A stretch of DNA of 64,000 nt from the NCBI RefSeq assembly GCF_003711205.1, contig NZ_CP031013.1, positions 2,212,501-2,276,500 on the forward strand, read 5' to 3'. Of this stretch, positions 1 through 10,139 are shown one piece after another. The notes under the pieces were generated by a model, which saw only the letters and a list, made by a program, of their open reading frames with translations, had not been told where the DNA came from and did no database searches. Position numbers and translations under genes: made by a program. The first letter of the stretch is position 1; every line of letters begins with the position of its first letter. Origin of the DNA: Polaromonas sp. SP1 (lineage in GTDB: Bacteria > Pseudomonadota > Gammaproteobacteria > Burkholderiales > Burkholderiaceae_C).

Positions 1-110
1 GGCGTGCGCCGGCCATCCCTGCCGGTGGTGTGCCGCGCGTCGGGCGCAACGACCCTTGTCCTTGCGGTTCCGGTAAAAAGTACAAGAACTGCCACGGCCG
101 CCTGAACTGA
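1..110 (+). CDS. secA: Preprotein translocase ATPase SecA, C-terminal end only
   Basis: Only the last 35 or so codons of this gene are in the window. The frame ends in [20 protein letters not shown] followed by LN and a stop. This is the SEC-C zinc-binding tail of SecA, with the [13 protein letters not shown] ligand pattern that binds zinc and helps contact SecB. SecA is the motor that drives unfolded preproteins through SecYEG. The partner chaperone gene secB is also in this window, near 56.9 kb. The tail is short but very characteristic. Other proteins can carry a SEC-C motif, but secA directly upstream of argJ is a familiar arrangement in related bacteria. Confidence 0.9.
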   Translation, partial: RAPAIPAGGVPRVGRNDPCPCGSGKKYKNCHGRLN

Positions 111-174
111 ACGCTGGCCTGAGGCAAGCCTCTCCAGCACCTGCAACCTCTCACTGGTTTTCCGGAGTTTCAAC

Positions 175-1416
175 ATGCCCGTCAATCTGGTTGCCACGCC
201 TGCCGCCGACCTCTACCCTGTCCCCGGCGTGCGCTGGGGCATTGCAGAGGCCGGCATACGCAAGGCCAATCGCAAGGACCTTTCCGTACTGCTGCTCGAT
301 GAAGGCGCGTCGGTAGGCGCGGTCTTCACGCAAAACCGCTTTTGCGCGGCGCCCGTGCAGATCTGCCGCGAGCACCTCGCCAAAAACGACGGCAAGACGG
401 CGGGCATACGCGCGATGCTGATCAACACCGGGAATGCCAATGCCGGCACGGGCGACGACGGCCTGAGCCGCGCACACGCCAGCTGCATCGCGCTGGCCCG
501 CCTGCTGGACCTTGCGCCTGAGCAGATCCTGCCTTTCTCCACCGGCGTCATCATGGAGCCGCTGCCCAATGACCGCATCGCGGCGGGCTTGCCGGCCGCG
601 TTGAACGACGCGAAGGAAGACAACTGGGGCAACGCCGCCGAAGCCATCATGACCACCGACACGGTGGCCAAGGCGTTTTCGAAGCGCATCAAGATCGCAG
701 GCGCGGAAGTCACCATCACCGGCATCAGCAAGGGCGCGGGCATGATCCGGCCCAACATGGCCACCATGCTGGGCTTTATGGCAACGGACGCCTGCGTGGC
801 CCAGCCGCTCATGGCGCAGCTGGCCAAAGAACTGGCTGAGGGCTCTTTCAATCGCGTGACCGTGGATGGCGACACCTCGACCAATGACTCCTTTGTGGTG
901 GTTGCCAGCAACAAGGCCCAACACGCACCCGTGACCTCGCTGGACAGCGCAGACGGCCAGGCCTTGCGCGCCGCCATGCTCGACATCGCGAAGAAGCTGG
1001 CGCAGGCCATCGTGCGTGACGGCGAAGGCGCGACCAAATTCATGACCATCCAGATCGAAGGCGGGAAGACCGGCGAGGAATGCCGCAAGGTGGCCTATGC
1101 CATTGCCCATTCGCCGCTGGTGAAAACCGCGTTCTTCGCCAGTGACCCCAACCTCGGGCGCATCCTGGCCGCCGTGGGTTATGCAGGCATTGACGACCTG
1201 GACCAGACAAAAATCGATTTGTACCTGGACGACGTGCTGGTGGCTAAAAACGGCGGCCGGCATCCCGGCTATGTCGAGGCCGACGGCCAGCGTGTGATGA
1301 AGCAAAGCGAGATCACGGTGCGTGTGGTGTTGGGCCGCGGCGCGGCAACCGACACCGTCTGGACCTGCGACTTCTCCTACGACTACGTCAAGATCAACGC
1401 CGATTACCGCAGTTAA
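175..1416 (+). CDS. argJ: Bifunctional glutamate N-acetyltransferase / amino-acid N-acetyltransferase ArgJ
   Basis: ArgJ moves the acetyl group from N-acetylornithine to glutamate, and in bifunctional forms also makes N-acetylglutamate from acetyl-CoA, so it closes the acetyl cycle of arginine synthesis in the cytosol. The 413-aa length is normal for the family. The [20 protein letters not shown] stretch, around residues 184-203, holds the Ala-Thr bond where the precursor cleaves itself into two subunits; the new N-terminal Thr is the nucleophile. The start is an ATG about 65 bases after the secA stop. The next gene begins 15 bases downstream, suggesting co-transcription with the DUF815 ATPase and the Nudix gene. 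Assignment is firm; whether it is mono- or bifunctional cannot be read from the sequence. Confidence 0.95.
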   Translation: MPVNLVATPAADLYPVPGVRWGIAEAGIRKANRKDLSVLLLDEGASVGAVFTQNRFCAAPVQICREHLAKNDGKTAGIRAMLINTGNANAGTGDDGLSRAHASCIALARLLDLAPEQILPFSTGVIMEPLPNDRIAAGLPAALNDAKEDNWGNAAEAIMTTDTVAKAFSKRIKIAGAEVTITGISKGAGMIRPNMATMLGFMATDACVAQPLMAQLAKELAEGSFNRVTVDGDTSTNDSFVVVASNKAQHAPVTSLDSADGQALRAAMLDIAKKLAQAIVRDGEGATKFMTIQIEGGKTGEECRKVAYAIAHSPLVKTAFFASDPNLGRILAAVGYAGIDDLDQTKIDLYLDDVLVAKNGGRHPGYVEADGQRVMKQSEITVRVVLGRGAATDTVWTCDFSYDYVKINADYRS

Positions 1417-1431
1417 GCGGCGAAGAAAAAA

Positions 1432-2397
1432 ATGAACGAGCAGTTTGAACGCCTGATCTCCCGCGTCGAGTCCCTGATGGCGCGGATTGAATCCGTGCTG
1501 CCGCAGCCCCTGACCGCGCCGGACTGGAGCGCCTCCGTCGCTTACCGCTACCGCAAGCGCAGCTCCGGCCACGGCTCGCTCGAGCCGGTGCGCCACATCG
1601 GCAGCATGAGCTTGGGCGACTTGAAGGAAATCGAGGACCAGAAGGAAAAGATCAAGCGCAACACCGAGCAGTTCGTGCTCGGCAAGCCCGCCAACAACGT
1701 GCTGCTGACCGGCGCACGCGGCACCGGCAAGTCCTCGTTGATCAAGGCCTGCCTCAACGAATATTCGTCACGCGGCCTGCGGCTGATCGAAGTCGACAAG
1801 GCCGACCTGACCGACCTGCCGGACATCGTCGACGTGGTCTCCGGCCTGCCTGAAAAATTCATCGTCTTTTGCGACGACCTGAGTTTTGAAGAAGGCGAGC
1901 CCGGCTACAAGGCGCTCAAGTCCATCCTCGACGGCTCCGTCGCGGCGGCCACGCCCAATGTGCTGATCTACGCGACCAGCAACCGGCGCCACCTGCTGCC
2001 CGAGTACATGACGGAAAACCTCACCTACACGCGCAGCGACGACGGCGAAGTGCATCCTGGTGAAGTGGTTGAAGAAAAGATTTCGCTGTCCGAGCGTTTC
2101 GGCCTCTGGGTCAGCTTCTATCCTTTCAGCCAGGACGAATACCTGACCATCGTCGCGCAGTGGCTGTCGTCCTTTGGCGTGGGGCCTGACGCGATCGCAG
2201 CGGCCAAGCCCGCCTCCCTGGTCTGGGCGCTGGAGCGCGGCTCGCGCAGCGGGCGTGTGGCCTATCAGTTCGCCCGCGACTACGCCGGCCGCGACAGCGC
2301 CAGCCGGCCTGTGGCGGCTGCGCCCATTGCCGCCTACGAGCGCCCGGGCGCCGCGGCGGCCGCCCCGTCTGACCAAGCCCCAGACCATTCGACATGA
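1432..2397 (+). CDS. DUF815-family AAA-type ATP-binding protein
   Basis: This 321-aa protein carries a Walker A loop, GARGTGKSS, near residue 94 and an acidic Walker B-like segment, FIVFCDDLSFEEGE, near residue 145. The order and spacing match the DUF815 family of P-loop ATPases. Its cellular role is not established; family members are described only as predicted ATPases related to AAA proteins. The last 40 residues are Ala/Pro-rich and probably flexible. It lies 15 bases after argJ, and its stop overlaps the start of the Nudix gene by four bases (ATGA), so translation of the two is probably coupled. That coupling hints at a shared function, but none can be named. Confidence 0.82.
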   Translation: MNEQFERLISRVESLMARIESVLPQPLTAPDWSASVAYRYRKRSSGHGSLEPVRHIGSMSLGDLKEIEDQKEKIKRNTEQFVLGKPANNVLLTGARGTGKSSLIKACLNEYSSRGLRLIEVDKADLTDLPDIVDVVSGLPEKFIVFCDDLSFEEGEPGYKALKSILDGSVAAATPNVLIYATSNRRHLLPEYMTENLTYTRSDDGEVHPGEVVEEKISLSERFGLWVSFYPFSQDEYLTIVAQWLSSFGVGPDAIAAAKPASLVWALERGSRSGRVAYQFARDYAGRDSASRPVAAAPIAAYERPGAAAAAPSDQAPDHST

Positions 2398-2861
2398 GCG
2401 TGCTGGTCGCCGACGGTGAACGTCCGCGAGAAGGCGGCGCCGACCGCAAGGTCGTTGATGTCGCAGTCGGTGTGCTCATCCGCCCCAACGGAGACTTCCT
2501 GCTCACCTCACGCCCGCCCGGAAAGGTCTACGAAGGCTATTGGGAATTCCCCGGCGGCAAGCTCGAGCAAGGCGAAACCGTCGAAGCCGCGCTGCGCCGC
2601 GAGCTCCAGGAAGAAATCGGCATCACCATCGCGGCCGCGCATCCCTGGAAGGTCGAGATGGTCGACTACCCGCACGCGCTGGTGCGCCTGAACTTCTGCA
2701 AGGTGTTTGAGTGGACCGGCGAGTTGCACATGCATGAAGGCCAGTCTTATGCCTGGCAGTCGCTGCCGGTCAGCGTAGAGCCAGTGCTGCCTGGTACCGT
2801 TCCAGTGTTGACTTGGTTTGCCGAAGAGTGCGCTGGATCTTCAATAGAAAATGGCCTGTAG
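2394..2861 (+). CDS. mutT: MutT-type Nudix hydrolase
   Basis: The 155-aa protein has a complete Nudix box around residues 57-79, beginning GGKLEQGETVEAALRRE and ending EEIGI, and the surrounding fold resembles 8-oxo-dGTP diphosphatase MutT. MutT removes oxidised guanine nucleotides so they are not built into DNA. The ATG overlaps the stop of the DUF815 gene. The stop codon (TAG, 2859-2861) lies inside a copy of a dispersed short repeat, so the last few residues are encoded by the edge of that element and the ancestral end of the protein may have been different. The N-terminal 20 residues before VVDVAVGVLI are longer than in E. coli MutT. The family call is secure; the exact substrate is inferred. 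Confidence 0.82.
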   Translation: MSVLVADGERPREGGADRKVVDVAVGVLIRPNGDFLLTSRPPGKVYEGYWEFPGGKLEQGETVEAALRRELQEEIGITIAAAHPWKVEMVDYPHALVRLNFCKVFEWTGELHMHEGQSYAWQSLPVSVEPVLPGTVPVLTWFAEECAGSSIENGL

Positions 2862-2906
2862 CCCAATAAATACCTGGGCTGCGCGCTATAAATAAGATAG
2901 CAGCGC
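2850..2906 (+). repeat. Dispersed short repeat, family A, copy 1 (mutT 3' end)
   Basis: The copy begins GGCCTGTAGCCCA, has a palindromic GGGCT partner, and ends in a GCTATAAATAAGATAGC hairpin. It overlaps the end of mutT and gives that gene its TAG stop. Its orientation is the same as the copies at 8044, 21604, 43990 and 59960. See the findings for the family. Confidence 0.75.
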
Positions 2907-2917
2907 GTTTTATCAAG

Positions 2918-3005
2918 CAGGTGCCGCGGATCTGGCTTTGCCAGGCCGCAGGCGCCGCCCCCTGCAAGGGGGGAGCAGGCTACACGCAGTGAGCCTGGAC
3001 GGGGG
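2918..3005. repeat. GC-rich palindromic repeat, family B, copy 1
   Basis: This intergenic element lies between the convergent mutT and lytic transglycosylase genes. Its parts are CTGGCTTTGCCAGGCCGCAG, a GCCGCCCCC...GGGGGG hairpin, then CTACACGCAGTGAGCCTG and GGGGG. The same parts recur at 33563-33880 and 56761-56856 and, more loosely, at 23612 and 25527. It looks like a REP/BIME-type element. It could also act as a bidirectional terminator for the two genes that meet here. Confidence 0.7.
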
Positions 3006-3014
3006 TTAATCAAC

Positions 3015-3695
3015 TTAGCCGGCAAATTCCCAGTTCTTGCTCGCCCCCATGACGGCATTCGGATACGGCGACTTTCCGCGCGAGCCGTTGTAGCGGCCCA
3101 GGCCCATGAACAAATCGCCGCGCTCGCGGTCAAGGTAATGCCGCAGGATCACGCAGCCGAAGCGCAAATTGGTTTGCATGTGGAACAGCTTGCCCGCATC
3201 GCCGTCGCCGATCACGCGCGTCCAGAAGGGCATGACCTGCATGTAGCCGCGCGCGCCCACGTTGCTCACTGCGAACTTGCGGAAGTTGCTTTCGACCTGG
3301 ATCAGGCCCAGCACCAGCGTCACGTCCAGCCCGGCGCGTTTGCTCTCGTACCAGACGGTCTGCAAAAACTCTTTGCGGATCTGCCACTCGGGCTTTTTCT
3401 TCTTGAGGCGCTCGCTCATGGCGCCTAGCCAGCGCAAATATGTGAGCCGGCTTTCGGTGTCCCTGAACTCGGGAATGGGCGGCGCCTGGTTGGCGATGGC
3501 CGAGCTCAATGCGGTGCGCACGGAGTCGATCAGTGGCTCCTCAATCTGCGCGCCGGCACTCGCTTGCTCTGAAATCAATAGCGAACTGCCAAGGACTGGC
3601 AAGGCCTGGAGGCACTTTCTTCTTGAAATCAGCCCGGTCCCTGCAAAAGAAGAGACGCTGGATGCGGGCACGGTCACGAGGTCTGCGAAAGCCAT
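3015..3695 (-). CDS. Soluble-type lytic murein transglycosylase with Tat-like signal
   Basis: The 226-aa protein has an SLT domain in its second half: GLIQVESNF carries the catalytic Glu, followed by GARGYMQVMPFW and GRYNGSRG. Such enzymes cut peptidoglycan glycan strands in the periplasm, forming anhydro-muropeptides. The N-terminus contains SRRKCLQALPVLGSSLLIS, a twin-arginine motif and hydrophobic stretch, then an ASAGA cleavage-like site, so export by the Tat route is plausible. The DNA encoding that hydrophobic stretch (3563-3616) resembles a diverged copy of the family A repeat. The gene starts eight bases after the proS stop and is probably co-transcribed with it. It is short compared with Slt70; the exact subfamily is not assigned. 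Confidence 0.83.
   Translation of the reverse strand: MAFADLVTVPASSVSSFAGTGLISRRKCLQALPVLGSSLLISEQASAGAQIEEPLIDSVRTALSSAIANQAPPIPEFRDTESRLTYLRWLGAMSERLKKKKPEWQIRKEFLQTVWYESKRAGLDVTLVLGLIQVESNFRKFAVSNVGARGYMQVMPFWTRVIGDGDAGKLFHMQTNLRFGCVILRHYLDRERGDLFMGLGRYNGSRGKSPYPNAVMGASKNWEFAG
3563..3616 (-). repeat. Diverged family A repeat inside the lytic transglycosylase signal region
   Basis: On the plus strand the segment has TTGCTCTGAAATCAATAGC followed by a TGCCA...TGGCA palindrome and GCCTGGAGGC, matching the layout of the other reverse-oriented copies with several mismatches. It is read in frame by the lytic transglycosylase gene as the hydrophobic core of the signal peptide. This is the most diverged copy, so chance similarity is possible. 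Confidence 0.45.
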
Positions 3696-3702
3696 GTCAG
3701 CA

Positions 3703-5445
<1,743 letters not shown>

Positions 5446-5465
5446 GGGCGGTTTTCTGGAATTCC

Positions 5466-5536
5466 GGGGTGGAAAAAGGGGGTGGAAAGAAGACGAAAAG
5501 GGGGCAAAAAACGGGTGGAAAACGAATGGAAAGGGG
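5466..5536. other. Purine-rich tract upstream of proS
   Basis: On the plus strand this stretch is almost all G and A, with runs such as GGAAAAAGGGGG and GAAAAGGGGGCAAAAAACGGG. It lies in the divergent proS-rppH gap and would be the pyrimidine-rich 5' leader of proS on the other strand. A similar tract lies before gpmA (55788-55851). Confidence 0.6.
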
Positions 5537-5556
5537 TGCTGCAGCCCGCTGTGCGC

Positions 5557-5585
5557 TTGGCGCTGGGGCCTTCGCTGTGCATAAT
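5557..5585 (+). promoter_or_regulatory. Predicted sigma70 promoter for rppH
   Basis: TTGGCG (5557-5562) and CATAAT (5580-5585) are separated by exactly 17 bases, with a TG just upstream of the -10 (TGTGCATAAT). The start codon of rppH lies about 30 bases downstream with a GAGG ribosome site. Confidence 0.6.
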
Positions 5586-5616
5586 GGACTCAGTTTAAAA
5601 AATTTGAGGTTTGATT

Positions 5617-6327
5617 ATGCTTGACCGGGACGGCTTTAGGCCCAACGTCGGCATCATCTTGCTCAACCAGAGAAGTCAGGTATTTTGGGGCAAACGTATC
5701 CGTACCCACTCGTGGCAATTTCCGCAGGGTGGCATTGATCGGGGCGAAAATCCCGAGCAGGCCATGTACCGCGAGTTACATGAAGAAGTGGGGCTGTTGC
5801 CACAGCATGTGAATGTGCTGGCCCGAACCCGAGACTGGTTGCGCTATGAGGTGCCTGACCGGTTCATCCGCCGCGATGCGCGCGGACATTACAAAGGCCA
5901 GAAACAAATCTGGTTTCTCCTTCAGCTGGTCGGCCACGACTGGGATTTGAACCTGCGCGCCACCGACCACCCCGAGTTCGATGCCTGGCGCTGGAACGAC
6001 TACTGGGTGCCGCTGGATGTCGTGGTGGAGTTCAAGCGCGGCGTGTATGAAATGGCGCTGACCGAGCTGGCGCGTTTTGTGCCGCGTGTGGACAGCCGCA
6101 GCGATGTTCGCCCCGACCACCGCAACCGCTACCTGCGCGGTGGGCTGCATCAGCGCGACCATATCAGCCCGGCGGGTGACGCCGGCCTTCATCCCGGCTC
6201 CGGCGGCGACGCCTTCCACAAACCCGTCACCAGGCCGGGCGCCGCCTTCGAGTTGCCGCCCGGCGCCACCTTTGAACCGGATCCGCAGACCAGCCTGGAT
6301 GCGAATACCCAATCCACCAAAACATGA
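5617..6327 (+). CDS. rppH: RNA pyrophosphohydrolase RppH (Nudix)
   Basis: RppH removes pyrophosphate from the 5' end of primary transcripts and so starts RNase E-dependent mRNA decay. The protein begins [17 protein letters not shown], the typical RppH start, and has the Nudix box [20 protein letters not shown] near residues 35-54. I chose the ATG at 5617 because GAGG at 5606-5609 gives a seven-base spacing. The last 70 or so residues are an extension rich in Gly, Pro and Arg beyond the Nudix fold, common in this bacterial group and probably disordered. The next gene's ATG overlaps the stop by four bases. Confidence 0.93.
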   Translation: MLDRDGFRPNVGIILLNQRSQVFWGKRIRTHSWQFPQGGIDRGENPEQAMYRELHEEVGLLPQHVNVLARTRDWLRYEVPDRFIRRDARGHYKGQKQIWFLLQLVGHDWDLNLRATDHPEFDAWRWNDYWVPLDVVVEFKRGVYEMALTELARFVPRVDSRSDVRPDHRNRYLRGGLHQRDHISPAGDAGLHPGSGGDAFHKPVTRPGAAFELPPGATFEPDPQTSLDANTQSTKT

Positions 6328-6845
6328 ACTTCAAATCCGCTCTCCTGGTCTCTGTGGCGCTCCTGCTGGGTAACCATGCAGCCTGGGCCCAAACCCCGGC
6401 CTTTCTCACACCCGATGATCCCGACTGGAAAGAAACCGAAGTTCCGCCGCCGCCGGCGTTTGACGTCAGCAAGCTGGTGGTGTTTGATGCGTCACCCAAC
6501 TCGCAGCTTGTGTTTGGCGTAGACCCTGCCTCCATCCAGATATCGGAGAAAGACAGCCTGGTTCGTTATGTGATGGTGGCCACCAGCGCCAGCGGCGCGC
6601 GCAACGTCATGTATGAAGCCATACGCTGCGCGACAGGTGAGTTCAAGACCTATGCCCGCGCTTCGCCTGACGGCAAATGGAGCCATGTGAGCGATCCCAA
6701 GTGGCGCTCCATGTTTGACAACATGCCGTCCAAGCACGCCTTGCGTTTTGCCAAGGCCGGCGCCTGTGACAGCGCTGCGTCGGCGCCTTCGGTGCAGGTG
6801 CTGGTGTCGCGCCTGAAAAACCCCAACTTCAGGATGACCGACTGA
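6324..6845 (+). CDS. CNP1-like family exported protein
   Basis: The 173-aa product has a clear signal peptide ([19 protein letters not shown], cleaved after AWA) and resembles the CNP1-like family, named from a neisserial surface-exposed protein. The mature part is mixed alpha/beta with conserved-looking features such as [17 protein letters not shown], and it has two Cys that could pair. No enzymatic role is known for the family. The ATG overlaps the rppH stop (ATGA), so the two are probably translated together. It ends 50 bases before the convergent proB gene. Function unknown; export to the periplasm is inferred from the signal peptide. Confidence 0.7.
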   Translation: MNFKSALLVSVALLLGNHAAWAQTPAFLTPDDPDWKETEVPPPPAFDVSKLVVFDASPNSQLVFGVDPASIQISEKDSLVRYVMVATSASGARNVMYEAIRCATGEFKTYARASPDGKWSHVSDPKWRSMFDNMPSKHALRFAKAGACDSAASAPSVQVLVSRLKNPNFRMTD

Positions 6846-6895
6846 GACCGTCGAGGCCAGCGACGCCGGTGCCTGCCGCAATGGGCCGGCGCCGC

Positions 6896-8032
6896 CTAGC
6901 GGGTCAGCACCAGGTTGGTACGGTGGACCATCTCGGGCTCACCGGTATAACCCAGCAGTTTCTCGAACTCTGACGACGCCTTGCGGCAAATCAGCCGGGC
7001 TTCAGCGCTTGAATAATTGGCCAGCCCGCGCGCGATCTCGGCGCCTTCAGGGCCCCGCACGGCGATCACATCGCCCCGCGAAAACTCTCCCTGAACCGCG
7101 GTCATGCCGATGGGCAGCAGGCTCTTGCCCTCATCCCTTACCTTGCCCACGGCGCCTGCATCCACCGTCACGGAGCCCCGCATCTGCAAGTGATCGGCCA
7201 TCCACTGTTTGCGCGCCTGCATTTTCTGGGTCTGCGCCACCAGCAGCGTGCCGATGGACTCACCCTGCGTCAGCCGGATGAGGGCCTGGGGTTCGCGGCC
7301 CCAGGCGATGACGGTCGAGGCGCCCGAGCCCGCGGCCCGCTTGGCCGCCAGGATCTTGGTGATCATGCCGCCCTTGCCGATGCTGGAGCCGGCGCCGCCC
7401 GCCATGGTCTCCAGCGCCGCATCACCGGCCTTGGCTTCGTGCACAAACTGTGCGGCCGGATCCTTGCGCGGGTCGGCGGTGTAAAGGCCACGCTGGTCAG
7501 TGAGGATCACCAGCGCATCGGCCTCCACCAGGTTGGCCACCAGCGCACCCAGGGTGTCGTTGTCGCCGAATTTGATCTCATCGTTGACGACCGTGTCGTT
7601 CTCGTTGATGACCGGCACCACGCCCAGTTGCAGCAAGGCCAGCAGGGTGGAGCGCGCGTTCAGGTAGCGTTCCCGGTCGGCCAGATCGGCGTGCGTGAGC
7701 AGCACCTGGGCGCTGCCGATGCCGTTTTCGCGCAGCTTGGTTTCGTAGACCTGGACCAGGCCCATCTGACCTACCGCGGCGGCGGCCTGCAGCTCGTGGA
7801 TGGCCTTGGGACGGGTGGTCCAGTTCAGGCGTTTCATGCCCTCGGCGATGGCGCCGCTGCTCACCATGATCACTTCGCGGCCGTCCTTCACGAGCGAGGC
7901 CAGTTGTTCGCACCACTGGCCGATGGCCACGGCGTCGAGTCCGCGGCCTTCATTGGTGACCAGGCTGGAGCCCACTTTGACCACGATGCGTTTGGCATTG
8001 CGCAGGATGGGAGAGCCTGTTTTTTCTTGCAT
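6896..8032 (-). CDS. proB: Glutamate 5-kinase ProB with PUA domain
   Basis: ProB phosphorylates glutamate to gamma-glutamyl phosphate, the first step of proline synthesis, and is usually feedback-inhibited by proline. The 378-aa protein has the amino-acid kinase domain ([12 protein letters not shown] at the start, then [18 protein letters not shown] and [14 protein letters not shown]) and a C-terminal PUA domain from about residue 285. The ATG gives [20 protein letters not shown]. It follows obgE on the same strand with a gap of about 110 bases that holds a family A repeat. The rplU-rpmA-obgE-proB order is common in Burkholderiales. Confidence 0.95.
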   Translation of the reverse strand: MQEKTGSPILRNAKRIVVKVGSSLVTNEGRGLDAVAIGQWCEQLASLVKDGREVIMVSSGAIAEGMKRLNWTTRPKAIHELQAAAAVGQMGLVQVYETKLRENGIGSAQVLLTHADLADRERYLNARSTLLALLQLGVVPVINENDTVVNDEIKFGDNDTLGALVANLVEADALVILTDQRGLYTADPRKDPAAQFVHEAKAGDAALETMAGGAGSSIGKGGMITKILAAKRAAGSGASTVIAWGREPQALIRLTQGESIGTLLVAQTQKMQARKQWMADHLQMRGSVTVDAGAVGKVRDEGKSLLPIGMTAVQGEFSRGDVIAVRGPEGAEIARGLANYSSAEARLICRKASSEFEKLLGYTGEPEMVHRTNLVLTR

Positions 8033-8043
8033 GTTTAAGTACT

Positions 8044-8102
8044 TTTCGGGCTCTAGCCCAATGAATACAAGGGGAGATAGCTACTATTTTTATAGCAAGC
8101 GC
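8044..8102 (+). repeat. Dispersed short repeat, family A, copy in obgE-proB gap
   Basis: The element reads GGGCTCTAGCCCA, a short spacer, then GATAGCTACTATTTTTATAG and CAAGC. It fills most of the space between the obgE stop and the proB start. Confidence 0.75.
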
Positions 8103-8143
8103 CGCCTTGCACCTGCTTGCTGATCCGTCTGGAAATGAGGGCG

Positions 8144-9229
8144 TCAGGACGATTCAGGCAACTCGGGAGGCAGCGGGGCAAAGCGCGGATCAATTTCTTC
8201 CTCGGGTTGCTCGCTTTTCTGGACCTGCTTGACGTGCTGGTAGATCGTCTTGATCAGGTGCTCACAGCCTTCGCGCGTGAGCGCCGAAATCTCGAACACG
8301 GGGCCTTTGAATTTGAACCGCTTGACGAAGTCCTTGACGATGGCTGCGCGTTTGTCGGCGTCCACCATGTCCAGCTTGTTGAGCACCAGCCAGCGCGGCT
8401 TTTCATAAAGCGCTTCGTCGTACTTCTTGAGTTCGCCCACAATGGCTTTGGCCTGGGCCACGGGGTCCACGCCTTCGTCAAAGGGCGCCAGGTCAACGAT
8501 GTGCAGCAGCAGCCGGGTGCGCTGAAGGTGGCGCAGGAAGAGGTGGCCCAGGCCGGCGCCTTCAGAGGCGCCTTCAATCAGGCCGGGCAGGTCGGCCACC
8601 ACGAAGCTTTGCTCTGGCCCCACGCGCACCACGCCCAGGTTGGGGTGAAGCGTGGTGAAGGGGTAATCGGCAATGCGCGGGCGGGCATTGGACACCGCTG
8701 AAATGAAGGTGGATTTGCCGGCGTTGGGCATCCCGAGCAGGCCGACGTCGGCCAGCACCTTCAGCTCCAGCTTCAGGCTTTTGCGCTCGCCGGGCCAGCC
8801 GGGCGTCTTGCTGCGGGGGGCGCGGTTGGTCGAGCTCTTGAAGCGCAGGTTGCCGAAGCCGCCGTCGCCGCCCTTGGCGATCAGCACTTGTTCACCGGGA
8901 ACCAGCAGTTCGTAAAGCACTTCCCCGGTTTCGCCGTCGGTCAGGATGGTGCCCACCGGCATTTTGAGGATGATGTCGTCGCCCTTGGCGCCGAACATGT
9001 CCGAGCCCATGCCGTGCTGGCCGTTGCGGGCCTCATGGCGGCGCGAAAACCGGAAGTCAACCAGCGTGTTCAGGTTGATGTCTGCCACCGCATACACATG
9101 GCCGCCGCGCCCGCCGTCGCCGCCGTTGGGGCCGCCGAATTCTTTGTACTTTTCGTGGCTGAACGAGACGCAGCCACTCCCGCCATCGCCTGCGGCAATG
9201 TCAATAAAGGCTTCGTCAACAAATTTCAT
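8144..9229 (-). CDS. obgE: Obg family GTPase (ObgE/CgtA)
   Basis: Obg is an essential GTPase that binds the large ribosomal subunit and acts in ribosome maturation and stress responses. The 361-aa protein has the glycine-rich Obg fold at the N-terminus ([20 protein letters not shown], then repeated GGDGGRGG-type stretches), then a G domain with G1 [13 protein letters not shown]3 [12 protein letters not shown] and G4 NKLD. The C-terminus beyond residue 330 is acidic and Pro-rich. It sits downstream of rplU-rpmA, but a strong terminator-like hairpin separates it from rpmA, so it may need its own promoter. Confidence 0.96.
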   Translation of the reverse strand: MKFVDEAFIDIAAGDGGSGCVSFSHEKYKEFGGPNGGDGGRGGHVYAVADINLNTLVDFRFSRRHEARNGQHGMGSDMFGAKGDDIILKMPVGTILTDGETGEVLYELLVPGEQVLIAKGGDGGFGNLRFKSSTNRAPRSKTPGWPGERKSLKLELKVLADVGLLGMPNAGKSTFISAVSNARPRIADYPFTTLHPNLGVVRVGPEQSFVVADLPGLIEGASEGAGLGHLFLRHLQRTRLLLHIVDLAPFDEGVDPVAQAKAIVGELKKYDEALYEKPRWLVLNKLDMVDADKRAAIVKDFVKRFKFKGPVFEISALTREGCEHLIKTIYQHVKQVQKSEQPEEEIDPRFAPLPPELPESS

Positions 9230-9285
9230 GATGGAGTGCTGCGGTTAAACCAGGGCTTCAGGGGCCGGAGATCAAGTTTACAAAC

Positions 9286-9310
9286 AAAAAAGCCCCGACA
9301 GGTCGGGGCT
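9286..9310 (-). terminator. Rho-independent terminator after rpmA
   Basis: AGCCCCGAC (9291-9299) pairs with GTCGGGGCT (9302-9310) around a two-base loop. On the minus strand this is followed by a run of Ts (9286-9290). It would end the rplU-rpmA transcript. Confidence 0.85.
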
Positions 9311-9346
9311 TCGTTTCAGTCGAAGTGACTTATCGAAGTGATCAGC

Positions 9347-9604
9347 TTACGCCGGGGTCACATTCACGGTGTGCTTGTTCAGCGCGCCCTTGACGGAAAA
9401 CGAGACCGAGCCGTCAACCAGTGCAAACAGGGTGTGGTCCTTGCCGATGCCGACATTGACGCCTGGATGGAACTTGGTGCCGCGCTGGCGCACGATGATG
9501 CTGCCTGCGTTGATGACTTCGCCGCCGAATTTCTTCACGCCAAGCATTTTGGGCTGTGAATCACGCCCGTTTCGCGTAGAGCCGCCGCCTTTTTTCTGTG
9601 CCAT
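9347..9604 (-). CDS. rpmA: 50S ribosomal protein L27
   Basis: L27 is a basic 85-aa protein of the large subunit whose N-terminus reaches towards the peptidyl-transferase centre. It begins [20 protein letters not shown] and continues with [20 protein letters not shown], both family hallmarks. There is no cleavable extension before the AQKKGGGS start as found in Firmicutes. It follows rplU by 27 bases and the pair should be one transcript. Assignment is certain from sequence. Confidence 0.98.
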   Translation of the reverse strand: MAQKKGGGSTRNGRDSQPKMLGVKKFGGEVINAGSIIVRQRGTKFHPGVNVGIGKDHTLFALVDGSVSFSVKGALNKHTVNVTPA

Positions 9605-9631
9605 TTTTCGTTACTCCTGGTACGTCCCTGC

Positions 9632-9943
9632 TCAGCCGGCGATAGCGCCGATTTGCAGTTCCGTGTAGTTTTGCCGGTGGCCCTGACGTTTTTGATAGTG
9701 CTTGCGACGGCGCATTTTGAAAATGCGAACCTTGTCGTGCCTACCCTGTGAAAGGACAGTGACTGTAACAGTGGCGCCGGACACCAAGGGCGTACCAACC
9801 GTGATCGTGCTGCCGGTGCCGACAGCCAAAACCTGGTCAATAACGATCTCTTGGCCTACGTCCGCAGCAATCTGTTCTACTTTAATTTTTTCTCCAGTAG
9901 CAACCTTGTATTGTTTGCCACCGGTTTTTATGACCGCGTACAT
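9632..9943 (-). CDS. rplU: 50S ribosomal protein L21
   Basis: L21 binds 23S rRNA in the large subunit. I chose the ATG at 9943 because it gives [14 protein letters not shown], the invariant start of the family, and a protein of 103 aa as in relatives. A longer open frame upstream runs into the promoter region. The C-terminus [20 protein letters not shown] is typical. It heads the rplU-rpmA operon and is divergent from ispB. Confidence 0.98.
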   Translation of the reverse strand: MYAVIKTGGKQYKVATGEKIKVEQIAADVGQEIVIDQVLAVGTGSTITVGTPLVSGATVTVTVLSQGRHDKVRIFKMRRRKHYQKRQGHRQNYTELQIGAIAG

Positions 9944-9993
9944 GTAAGACCTCGTAATTTGAGTTCTGCAGACGGATTTCCGCAGAGCCCAAT

Positions 9994-9999
9994 ATTCTA
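9994..9999 (-). promoter_or_regulatory. Predicted extended -10 element for rplU
   Basis: Read on the minus strand, the sequence is TGCTAGAAT, an extended -10 (TGN-TAGAAT) about 50 bases upstream of the rplU start. No good -35 is visible, which fits an extended -10 promoter. Confidence 0.45.
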
Positions 10000-10103
10000 G
10001 CACGGCAGGCCGAAATTGGCTACAGCACCGTTTTCGGGACTATTTTGGCCCCAACGGAAGGGTCCGTGTGGTTTTTGGTGCCGGGGCAGGCGAAGCTGCT
10101 TTC

Positions 10104-10109
10104 TATAAT
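10104..10109 (+). promoter_or_regulatory. Predicted -10 element for ispB
   Basis: A perfect TATAAT lies 30 bases before the proposed TTG start of ispB. No convincing -35 lies 16-18 bases upstream. Its position argues against longer start choices for ispB further upstream, because those would precede the promoter. Confidence 0.45.
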
Positions 10110-10139
10110 CTGCCCAAACCTAACGTCTGGACCCGCCTT

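Noticed and set aside
151-1596. 481-codon open frame on the minus strand across argJ
   Set aside because: It lies antisense to argJ, whose protein is unmistakable. The frame is open because of GC-rich codon bias.
6860-6895. Terminator between the CNP1-like gene and proB
   Set aside because: A CGCCGG...CCGGCG pairing exists, but there is no T run on either strand and the loop is long.
10068-10139. Upstream extension of ispB from a GTG
   Set aside because: It would begin before a TATAAT and adds residues without resemblance to other polyprenyl synthases.
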